Positions 1-5,113 of a stretch of DNA of 5,113 nucleotides are shown here, piece by piece (the first letter of the stretch is position 1; the number at the start of each line of letters is the position of its first letter). Position numbers and translations under genes: made by a program. The notes beneath the pieces are model-generated. The model saw nothing but the letters and a program-made list of their open reading frames with translations. It was not told the DNA's origin and made no database searches. This stretch comes from Bacilli bacterium (GTDB taxonomy: Bacteria; Bacillota_I; Bacilli_A; ML615J-28; CAG-698): contig JAQUUM010000103.1 of the NCBI GenBank assembly GCA_028693885.1, positions 1 to 5,113 on the forward strand, given 5' to 3'.

Positions 1-12
1 AGGTTTTATAAT

Positions 13-25
13 TTTCTTGAAGAAA
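13..25. repeat. Perfect 6-bp dyad (1-nt centre) overlapping the -35 box
   Basis: TTTCTT (13-18) and AAGAAA (20-25) are exact reverse complements around a single G at 19. The dyad covers the -35 hexamer of the operon promoter, where a repressor or activator could act. A second, wider inverted pair, AGGTTT (1-6) and AAACCT (23-28), encloses it, so alternative hairpins are possible. No T tract follows 28, so this is not a normal terminator. An operator role is inference, and I match it to no known regulator. Confidence 0.35.
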
Positions 26-45
26 CCTATTAATAGTTATATAAT
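17..45 (+). promoter_or_regulatory. Sigma-A-type promoter of the tilS-hpt-ftsH-rqcP operon
   Basis: A -35 box TTGAAG (17-22) is followed by a 17-nt spacer and a perfect -10 box TATAAT (40-45). This predicts transcription starting near 51-53 and a leader of about 25 nt before the tilS start codon. The fit to the housekeeping consensus is 4 of 6 at -35 and 6 of 6 at -10, with ideal spacing. AT-rich DNA produces -10 boxes by chance, but the spacing and the position right before the first gene support it. The start site itself is inferred. Confidence 0.75.
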
Positions 46-76
46 AGTAACACCTACTTAAAAGGAATAATAAAAA

Positions 77-1384
77 ATGGAAAACCAAGTTTTAAGTTTT
101 TTAAAAGAAAATAACTTAATAGATAAAAAGTTAGCCATCGCGGTATCAACTGGAGTTGATTCGATGGTTTTATTAAGTGTTTTAGTTAAATTAAACTTAG
201 ATATTACAGTAATTCATTTGAATCACCAAAAACGACTTGAGTCTTTAGAAGAAGAAGCGTTTATAAGGGATTATTGTAAGGGGAGGTCAATTCCTTGTTT
301 TATAAAAAAACTTGAATTTGAGAGTACTAAGAATTTTCAAGCTGAAGCTAGAAAATTGCGTTATGAGTTTTATTTAGAAGTAATGCATAAAGCTAATATT
401 AAATATTTGTTTTTAGCTCATCATGCTGATGATCAAATAGAAACAATGCTTATGCGAATTCTAAGAGGAGCTAGTATTGATGCAGTTAGCGGAATGAAAG
501 AGTTTACGCCTTTTAAAGATATATATTTAGTGAGATGTTTACTTAAACATTCTAAAGAAGAAATAATTAAATATGCATTAAAAGAGAAAATTAAATATTT
601 TGAAGATAAAACAAATACCGAAGAGTTTTATGAAAGAAATAGAATTAGGAAAAACATTATTCCTAATTTAGTAAAAGAAAATCCTAAAACTTATGAAAAG
701 TTTTTTGAATTTTCAAAGAGTTTAAGTTTTTTAAATAAATTATTAGAAACAAAGATAAATGAATTTGTTTTAGAAAATGTTATTAAAACTAAAGAATACT
801 TTAGTTTTAAAATAAGTGTTTTTAATAATTTAGAATTTGAGTTTAAACAAGAATTATTATTTAGTTTATTAAAAGAAAAAGATTTGAGTAAACAAAATAT
901 TAATGAAATTATCAAAGTATTAAATACTAAAAAAGCTAATCTAAAGATTGATTATTTAGGCTTTACGATTCTAAAAGAATATGATAAAGTTTATATCTTT
1001 AATGAAATATTAGTAATCAATAAAGTTAATTTAAAAATCAATGAATTAAAGAATTATGATTTGAATGAAAAATATGAAGTTTTAGTAACTAAAAAAAATT
1101 GTGATTTTGATGGTAATTTATTTAATTTATGTTATAATATTGATAGTTTAGACTTAATGGTTAGAAATAAAGATATTGGTGATAGAATCAGTACAAAGAG
1201 CGGGACTAAGACTTTAAAAAAACTTTTTATAGATTTAAAGTTAGGATATCTAGAAAGAGAAAATGCTTTAGTTGTAGTAGATAATACTAATGAAGTTTTA
1301 TTAGTTGTAGGATATCAAAAAAGTAGTAATTTAAAAAATTTGAAACAGTGTAACTGTTTAATTGAGTTTAAGGAGAAAAAATGA
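77..1384 (+). CDS. tilS: tRNA(Ile)-lysidine synthetase TilS
   Basis: This cytoplasmic ATP-dependent enzyme joins lysine to C34 of the CAU anticodon of minor tRNA-Ile, so that it reads AUA rather than AUG. Residues 19-30 hold the PP-loop ATP site, written STGVDS (24-29) where SGGxDS is most usual. The family signature LAHHADDQ (113-120), followed by ET and an R-rich helix, is intact. The RNRIR-x-IIP segment just beyond residue 185 is also typical. The C-terminal TilS domain shows GDR (368-370) and the TKTLKKLFID stretch (377-386). At 435 residues it is about the length of the E. coli enzyme and somewhat shorter than that of B. subtilis. The start at 77 follows AAAGGA (61-66) after 10 nt. The stop TGA overlaps the hpt start. 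The middle, about residues 200-350, is extremely AT-rich and poorly conserved, as expected for the linker region. Function is confident. Confidence 0.95.
   Translation: MENQVLSFLKENNLIDKKLAIAVSTGVDSMVLLSVLVKLNLDITVIHLNHQKRLESLEEEAFIRDYCKGRSIPCFIKKLEFESTKNFQAEARKLRYEFYLEVMHKANIKYLFLAHHADDQIETMLMRILRGASIDAVSGMKEFTPFKDIYLVRCLLKHSKEEIIKYALKEKIKYFEDKTNTEEFYERNRIRKNIIPNLVKENPKTYEKFFEFSKSLSFLNKLLETKINEFVLENVIKTKEYFSFKISVFNNLEFEFKQELLFSLLKEKDLSKQNINEIIKVLNTKKANLKIDYLGFTILKEYDKVYIFNEILVINKVNLKINELKNYDLNEKYEVLVTKKNCDFDGNLFNLCYNIDSLDLMVRNKDIGDRISTKSGTKTLKKLFIDLKLGYLERENALVVVDNTNEVLLVVGYQKSSNLKNLKQCNCLIEFKEKK
1370..1375 (+). promoter_or_regulatory. Ribosome binding site of hpt, inside the tilS end
   Basis: AAGGAG lies five bases before the ATG at 1381, within the last codons of tilS. 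It fixes the hpt start at the ATGA overlap and means hpt can recruit its own ribosomes as well as being coupled to tilS termination. Confidence 0.8.
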
Positions 1385-1932
1385 GAAAAGATCCAGATGT
1401 TTCAAGAATATTAGTTGATTCAAAACGAATTGTTAAAACGTGTGAACGTATTGGAAAAGAGATTTCAAAAGATTACAAAGATAAAAAACCATTACTAGTA
1501 GGTTTATTAACTGGATGTGTTCCATTTATGGCTGAGTTAATTAAGCATGTAACTTGTGATATGGAAATGGATTTTATTGATGTTTCTAGTTATGATGGAG
1601 TTAATTCTACTGGGACTGTTAATGTTGATAAAGATATTACACAAGATTTATCAAATCGTGATATTATTTTAGTAGAAGATATTGTTGATACTGGAATTAC
1701 AGTTGCTTATGTAAGCAATTTATTAAAACAAAGAAAAGCAAGATCAATTGAAATTGCGACGCTTTTAAACAAACCAGAAGGTAGAATTGTTAAGAATTTG
1801 AATATTAAATATTCAGGTATTGAAATTCCAAATGAATTTGTAATTGGGTTTGGACTTGATTATAATGGTCTATATAGAAATTTACCTTATGTGGGTGTGT
1901 TAGCGGCGAAAGTATACAAAAAAGGAGATTAA
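1381..1932 (+). CDS. hpt: Hypoxanthine/guanine phosphoribosyltransferase
   Basis: This purine-salvage enzyme of the cytoplasm transfers the phosphoribosyl group of PRPP to hypoxanthine or guanine, giving IMP or GMP. The PRPP-binding loop is clear at residues 97-107 (LVEDIVDTGIT, with acidic E99-D100 and D103). The flexible catalytic loop begins at SSY (69-71). Lys131 in LLNKP is in the place of the lysine that contacts the purine, and GLDY (158-161) followed by YRNLPY (165-170) is the usual C-terminal signature. The pyrophosphate loop reads LTG (43-45) rather than the common LKG. At 183 residues it has the normal bacterial length. It overlaps tilS by 4 nt, and the next gene begins one base after its stop. 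Hpt next to tilS and ftsH is the classic Bacillus arrangement. Which purine is preferred, including xanthine, cannot be told from sequence. Confidence 0.94.
   Translation: MRKDPDVSRILVDSKRIVKTCERIGKEISKDYKDKKPLLVGLLTGCVPFMAELIKHVTCDMEMDFIDVSSYDGVNSTGTVNVDKDITQDLSNRDIILVEDIVDTGITVAYVSNLLKQRKARSIEIATLLNKPEGRIVKNLNIKYSGIEIPNEFVIGFGLDYNGLYRNLPYVGVLAAKVYKKGD
1921..1927 (+). promoter_or_regulatory. Ribosome binding site of ftsH, inside the hpt end
   Basis: AAAGGAG sits six bases before the ATG at 1934 and overlaps the last codons of hpt. It is the strongest Shine-Dalgarno match in the operon and supports the 1934 start. Confidence 0.8.
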
Positions 1933-1933
1933 G

Positions 1934-4048
1934 ATGGCAAATAGTAAACAACCTAAAACTCCCAAAAGATCCAATATTATATTAATTGTAGTAATGGTTT
2001 TGATGGCGATCGCGATAGTTTATTTCTTTACAAATCTAGGAGCTAGACCTGAGGAATTAACTGTAGGACGTTTCTTAGAGGTTTTAGATGCTGATAGTAT
2101 AACAGAAATTACAGCGACTCCATATGGAGATGGTGCTAATCAAAGCTTATATAATATAACTGGTATTTATAAAGTAGGCGGAGTAGAGCGAGAATTCCAC
2201 GTAGTAATAGGTGAAGAATTAAAATACCAAATAGAAGCAGATGCAATTGGAGCTAGTTATATTTTTGAAAACAAGGGTGTTTCTACATTCAATTGGTTAT
2301 CAGTGATTTTAACTTTAATATTACCGATTTTATTATTTGTTGGAATTATATTCTTCATGATGAAAAGTGCTGGTAGTAGTAATAATAAAGCTTTTGAGTT
2401 TGGTAAAAATAGAGCTTTATTAAACAGAAAAAAAACTACAACATTTAAAGATGTAGCTGGCTGTGATGAAGAAAAAGAAGAATTAGAAGAAGTTATAGAT
2501 TTTTTAAAAACACCTAAAAAGTATTTTGAAATTGGAGCGAGAATTCCTAAAGGAATTTTATTATCAGGGCCTCCTGGGACTGGTAAGACGCTACTTGCTA
2601 GAGCTGTAGCGGGTGAGGCTAATGTACCTTTTTATTCAATTTCAGGTAGTGATTTTGTTGAGATGTTTGTTGGTGTTGGTGCTAGTAGAGTTAGAGATAT
2701 GTTTAAAGTGGCTAAGAAAAATGCCCCTTGTTTAATCTTCATTGATGAAATTGATGCTGTGGGCCGTCAAAGAGGCGCAGGTCTTGGTGGAGGTCATGAT
2801 GAAAGAGAACAAACTCTAAATCAATTGTTGGCTGAAATGGATGGTTTTTCTGATAATAATGGAATTATAATTATTGCAGCAACCAATAGACCAGATGTCC
2901 TTGATCCAGCTTTGTTAAGACCGGGCAGATTTGATAGACAAATTATTATCTCAAATCCTGATGTTAAAGGAAGAACTGCAATTTTACATGTTCATGCTAG
3001 AAATAAAAAGATTTCTCCTTCGGTTAATTTTGAAGATATTTCAAAAAGAACTCCAGGCTTTAGTGGAGCTGATTTAGAAAACTTACTAAATGAAGCAGCA
3101 CTTCTTGCTGCTAGAGAAAATCGTAAAGAAGTTAAAATTTATGATATTGATGAAGCTATAGATAGAGTATTAATGGGACCAGCTAAGAAGAGTAGAAAAT
3201 ACTCAGAAAAAGAAAAATTGTTAGTTTCATATCATGAATCAGGACATGCAATTTTAGGAATAAAATTAGATAATGCTGAGATAGTTCAAAAAGTAACGAT
3301 AGTTCCTCGTGGAATGGCTGGTGGCTATTCTATGATGACTCCAGAAGAAGAACATTTCTTACAAACAAAGCAAGGTTTACTTGATACAATAACAGGACTT
3401 CTTGGTGGAAGAATTGCTGAGGATGTTATGATGTGTGAAATAACAACTGGAGCTCATGATGATTTTAGAAAAGCAACAGCTATTGCTAGAGCGATGGTAA
3501 CTGAATATGGAATGAGTGAGTTAGGTCCAATACAATACGAACGCCAATCACAATCAGTTTTCCTAGGCCGTGATTATATGACTGATAAAAACTTTTCTGA
3601 TCAAATTGCTTTTGAAATTGATCATGCAGTTAGAACTATTATTGATGAATGTTATAAAAGAGGTAAAGAAGTTTTAATTGAGAATAAAGATTTACTAGTT
3701 TTGCTGGCTAAACATTTAATGGAAATAGAAACTCTTACTAAAGAAGATATTTATGAACTTGTTAATACTGGTAAACTTTCATGGTGGGAAAATAAAAAGT
3801 TAAAAGTTGAAGCTGAAAAGGTTGCAGCCGCAAAAGAAGCTGAATTAAATAGTATTCTTGAGGAGAAACTAAAAGCTGCTAAAGAAGAAGCTAGTGTTGA
3901 TTTAGAAAAAGAAGCTGAAGTTAAAAAAGATGCATCAATTGAAGAATCAAAACAAGAAGAACCTAAAAAAGAAACAACTAAAAAAACAACTAAAAAAGAA
4001 GTAGTTAAAGAAGAAAAACAAGAAGAATCTAAAAATGAAAAGAAATAA
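1934..4048 (+). CDS. ftsH: ATP-dependent zinc metalloprotease FtsH
   Basis: FtsH is a membrane-anchored hexameric AAA+ protease that pulls out and degrades misassembled membrane proteins and some soluble regulators. A basic N-terminus leads into membrane segment 1 (about 14-33), an extracytoplasmic domain (about 34-118) and membrane segment 2 (about 119-143). The AAA+ module follows, with Walker A GPPGTGKT (212-219), the pore motif MFVGVG (244-249), Walker B IDE (270-272) and the second region of homology ending in arginine fingers R329 and R332. The M41 protease carries HESGH (434-438) and the third zinc ligand at D510. All catalytic residues are present; the alanine of the usual HEAGH is Ser436. 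The protein has 704 residues. The last 80 or so (about 621-704) form a Lys/Glu-rich tail that looks coiled-coil and then disordered. Its stop overlaps the rqcP start by one base. Confidence 0.97.
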   Translation: MANSKQPKTPKRSNIILIVVMVLMAIAIVYFFTNLGARPEELTVGRFLEVLDADSITEITATPYGDGANQSLYNITGIYKVGGVEREFHVVIGEELKYQIEADAIGASYIFENKGVSTFNWLSVILTLILPILLFVGIIFFMMKSAGSSNNKAFEFGKNRALLNRKKTTTFKDVAGCDEEKEELEEVIDFLKTPKKYFEIGARIPKGILLSGPPGTGKTLLARAVAGEANVPFYSISGSDFVEMFVGVGASRVRDMFKVAKKNAPCLIFIDEIDAVGRQRGAGLGGGHDEREQTLNQLLAEMDGFSDNNGIIIIAATNRPDVLDPALLRPGRFDRQIIISNPDVKGRTAILHVHARNKKISPSVNFEDISKRTPGFSGADLENLLNEAALLAARENRKEVKIYDIDEAIDRVLMGPAKKSRKYSEKEKLLVSYHESGHAILGIKLDNAEIVQKVTIVPRGMAGGYSMMTPEEEHFLQTKQGLLDTITGLLGGRIAEDVMMCEITTGAHDDFRKATAIARAMVTEYGMSELGPIQYERQSQSVFLGRDYMTDKNFSDQIAFEIDHAVRTIIDECYKRGKEVLIENKDLLVLLAKHLMEIETLTKEDIYELVNTGKLSWWENKKLKVEAEKVAAAKEAELNSILEEKLKAAKEEASVDLEKEAEVKKDASIEESKQEEPKKETTKKTTKKEVVKEEKQEESKNEKK
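3974..3997 (+). repeat. 12-bp tandem repeat, two exact copies, in the ftsH tail
   Basis: ACAACTAAAAAA occurs twice in direct tandem and encodes TTKKTTKK (residues 681-688). A related degenerate unit, CCTAAAAAAGAA, lies immediately upstream (3962-3973). The unit is a multiple of three, so copy-number change would keep the reading frame. This suggests the tail has grown by slippage. Confidence 0.75.
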
Positions 4049-4305
4049 TGAGATTAGATAAATATTTAAAAGTATCAAGAATAATTAAAAGAAGAAAGGT
4101 TGCGCATGATTCAAGTGTTAACGAAAGAATTTTCGTTAATGGGAAAATTGCCAAACCATCTTTAAATTTAAAAATTAATGATATTATTAGCGTTCATTAT
4201 TTTAAAAAAACTTTAACTGTTAAAGTAAAAGATTTAAATTTAAATACTAAAGCAGCTGATGCTGCTTCAATGTATGAGATTGTAAGTATAGAAGAGGAAG
4301 ATTAA
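4048..4305 (+). CDS. rqcP: S4-domain ribosome quality-control factor RqcP (YabO type)
   Basis: This is a small RNA-binding protein of the Hsp15/YabO family. In Bacillus, RqcP binds stalled 50S-peptidyl-tRNA complexes and helps RqcH add C-terminal alanine tails that mark the nascent chain for degradation. The 85 residues are essentially one S4 domain. It opens [11 protein letters not shown], followed by IIKRRKVA, the basic face that contacts rRNA. FVNGKIAKPS (about 29-38) is the usual S4 turn, and a short tail ends in acidic EEED (82-85). The length matches the roughly 86 residues of B. subtilis YabO. The start ATG is inside TAATG, sharing one base with the ftsH stop. No good Shine-Dalgarno lies upstream (only GAAAAG-like purines), so translation probably depends on coupling with ftsH. 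In Bacillus, yabO is upstream near divIC, so its place after ftsH is a rearrangement. An Hsp15 role is the alternative reading. Confidence 0.85.
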   Translation: MRLDKYLKVSRIIKRRKVAHDSSVNERIFVNGKIAKPSLNLKINDIISVHYFKKTLTVKVKDLNLNTKAADAASMYEIVSIEEED

Positions 4306-4320
4306 CTTCCTCTTTTTCTT
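4292..4320 (+). terminator. Intrinsic terminator overlapping the rqcP stop
   Basis: A perfect 9-bp stem pairs 4292-4300 (AAGAGGAAG) with 4306-4314 (CTTCCTCTT) across a five-base ATTAA loop, and the T-rich run to 4320 follows. The left arm is also the coding sequence for the last acidic residues of rqcP, and the TAA stop lies in the loop. It closes the four-gene operon. Confidence 0.88.
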
Positions 4321-4349
4321 TAAATAAAATTAAGTTTTGTATTGTTTTC

Positions 4350-4378
4350 TTGCAAAACAGTAATAATACTGATAATAT
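4350..4378 (+). promoter_or_regulatory. Sigma-A-type promoter of the membrane protein gene
   Basis: TTGCAA (4350-4355), a 17-nt spacer and TAATAT (4373-4378) make a strong housekeeping-like promoter. It predicts a start near 4384-4386 and a leader of about 70 nt. A perfect TATAAT at 4380-4385 lies just downstream but has no -35 box at the right distance. TTGTTT (4342-4347) with TAATAC (4364-4369) is a weaker alternative. The preceding terminator makes a separate promoter necessary here. Confidence 0.7.
4358..4371. repeat. Small dyad in the promoter spacer
   Basis: CAGTA (4358-4362) and TACTG (4367-4371) are exact reverse complements separated by four bases. They lie wholly between the -35 and -10 boxes, a usual site for a repressor operator. 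Five-base arms in AT-rich DNA can arise by chance, and I assign no regulator. Confidence 0.35.
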
Positions 4379-4393
4379 ATATAATATAAATAC

Positions 4394-4436
4394 TAATTAA
4401 CAACTAAATTTATTTCTAAAATTTAGTTGTTAATTA
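4394..4436 (+). repeat. Perfect 18-bp inverted repeat in the leader of the membrane protein gene
   Basis: TAATTAACAACTAAATTT (4394-4411) is exactly reverse-complementary to 4419-4436, with a seven-base loop between. It starts about ten bases after the predicted transcription start and ends five bases before the AGAAAGGA ribosome binding site. It is followed by TAAG rather than a T tract, so it is not a normal forward terminator. It could be a DNA operator, a 5' stem that stabilises the mRNA, or a structure that controls ribosome access. The symmetry is seen; the role is inference. Confidence 0.85.
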
Positions 4437-4441
4437 TAAGT

Positions 4442-4449
4442 AGAAAGGA
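4442..4449 (+). promoter_or_regulatory. Ribosome binding site deciding the 4457 start
   Basis: AGAAAGGA lies seven bases before the ATG at 4457. It supports that start and identifies this strand, not the reverse one, as coding. Confidence 0.75.
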
Positions 4450-4456
4450 ATAGAAC

Positions 4457-5113
4457 ATGAAAGATTTTTTGAAAAAGCAATGGAGTATACCAATACTAAT
4501 AATAGGATTAATGTCACTGGTTTTTCTTTTAAACATAATTATTTTCTCGATTACATTATCAAGTCCGTACGATGAAAATATCTGGCGTCTTTCGGAAGAT
4601 ATTCCAACGAGTGAGATTATAAATATTTTTGCTTTTATGCTTAAACTTATATTTTGGGGTTCTTTAGTTTTAATTATATATTCGGGTTTAAGCACTCTTG
4701 CAAAGCAAGAAAACAAAGCAATTATTTCTAGTATTATTTATATTATTGCTTTTGAGACTTTACTTATTCTATTCCAAATTATTTTTCAAGGCTTAACTGG
4801 CTTTCAAGTATTTTTAACTTTATTTAATATTGTGATTGCTGTTGGAATGGGATTTTTATATGTTTATAAAGAAAAATTATTTGGTGAAAATAATAATTCA
4901 AAGAATAAGGAATTAGAAAAAAAGTTAGTGCTTACTAAAATTCCTTTAGCAGTATTGATTATTGATGCAATTTCGATGGTTGTTTTATTATTAATATTCC
5001 TTATTCCTTTATATTCACTTGAAATAGCAGGTGAGAAATATTTAATGGTAATGGCGAATGTTATATTTTCTGGGGAAACAAATCTTGGAGTTATTATTAG
5101 TTTCTTTATTAAT
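4457..5113 (+). CDS. Multi-pass membrane protein of unknown function (3' end beyond window)
   Basis: The frame is open for 219 codons from ATG to the last base with no stop, so the gene continues outside. I do not recognise a family. Hydrophobic segments lie at about 10-34, 54-81, 88-110, 115-137 and 162-188, with a sixth beginning near 200. Lysine-rich stretches (N-terminus MKDFLKK; 138-161) alternate with an acidic loop (about 35-53, including YDEN and SED). This gives a positive-inside topology with a cytoplasmic N-terminus and a large cytoplasmic loop after segment 4. No signal peptidase site, catalytic motif or transporter signature is evident. It follows the operon terminator and has its own promoter, leader hairpin and ribosome binding site, so it is transcribed separately. 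Nothing links it functionally to ftsH or rqcP beyond adjacency. It could be a transporter permease or a small integral membrane protein with repeats. Confidence 0.85.
   Translation, partial: MKDFLKKQWSIPILIIGLMSLVFLLNIIIFSITLSSPYDENIWRLSEDIPTSEIINIFAFMLKLIFWGSLVLIIYSGLSTLAKQENKAIISSIIYIIAFETLLILFQIIFQGLTGFQVFLTLFNIVIAVGMGFLYVYKEKLFGENNNSKNKELEKKLVLTKIPLAVLIIDAISMVVLLLIFLIPLYSLEIAGEKYLMVMANVIFSGETNLGVIISFFIN

Noticed and set aside
13..25. Similarity of TTTCTTGAAGAAA to the eukaryotic heat-shock element
   Set aside because: The resemblance is coincidental in a bacterial AT-rich promoter, since bacteria do not use that factor.
1..28. AGGTTT/AAACCT pair as a terminator of an upstream gene or a T-box/riboswitch remnant
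   Set aside because: No T tract follows, the stem is only six pairs around a long loop, and no riboswitch or T-box consensus can be seen in the short leader. The window edge hides any upstream context.
691..915. Reverse-strand open frame of 74 codons inside tilS
   Set aside because: It lies antisense to the well-supported tilS, is rich in Leu/Lys/Asn/Ser from AT-rich composition, and shows no recognisable motif.
3962..4000. A-rich runs (A6G type) in the ftsH tail as a programmed -1 frameshift site
   Set aside because: The A runs fall as AAA AAA G in the reading frame, not the X XXY YYZ phase needed for tandem slippage. No downstream stimulatory structure is evident, and the frame continues normally to a stop joined to rqcP.
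4394..4436. Inverted repeat as a bidirectional intrinsic terminator
   Set aside because: The forward side is followed by TAAG and the reverse side by a mixed sequence without a T tract. A good terminator already exists at 4292-4320 and no converging gene is visible.
4423..4716. Reverse-strand open frame of 97 codons over the start of the membrane protein gene
   Set aside because: The + strand has a promoter, a ribosome binding site and a longer uninterrupted frame with sensible membrane topology. The reverse frame also runs into one arm of the inverted repeat and has no convincing initiation signals.

Overview
The window is very AT-rich and reads almost entirely on the + strand. It looks like a chromosomal housekeeping segment of a low-GC Firmicutes-type bacterium. 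The tilS-hpt-ftsH order is the one known from Bacillus and its relatives. Trp is written TGG, and tilS stops at a TGA inside an ATGA overlap, so TGA looks like a true stop here. That argues against the Mycoplasma/Spiroplasma code and fits Acholeplasma-, RF39- or Erysipelotrichia-like lineages or other AT-rich Bacilli. The lineage is inferred from gene order and composition; the sequence alone cannot fix it.

Positions 1-76 hold a near-consensus sigma-A promoter (TTGAAG-N17-TATAAT) and a ribosome binding site. A short perfect dyad covers the -35 box. From 77 to 4305 four genes are packed with no room between them: tilS (tRNA-Ile lysidine synthetase), hpt (hypoxanthine/guanine phosphoribosyltransferase), ftsH (membrane AAA+ zinc protease) and rqcP (S4-domain ribosome quality-control factor, YabO type). 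The junctions are ATGA (4-nt overlap), a 1-nt gap and TAATG (1-nt overlap), as expected for one translationally coupled operon. The operon ends in an intrinsic terminator whose stem is made partly from the last codons of rqcP and whose loop holds the stop codon.

Positions 4306-4456 are intergenic. They carry a second strong promoter (TTGCAA-N17-TAATAT) with a small dyad in its spacer, then a perfect 18-bp inverted repeat between the predicted transcription start and the ribosome binding site. From 4457 an open frame with no stop runs off the window end. It encodes at least 219 residues of a multi-pass membrane protein I do not recognise.

Together the operon covers tRNA decoding (AUA codons), purine salvage, membrane protein quality control and rescue of stalled 60S-equivalent (50S) ribosomal complexes. 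I see no mobile element, CRISPR array, tRNA or rRNA, and no convincing undescribed multi-gene system. The least explained part is the separately transcribed membrane protein with its elaborate leader.
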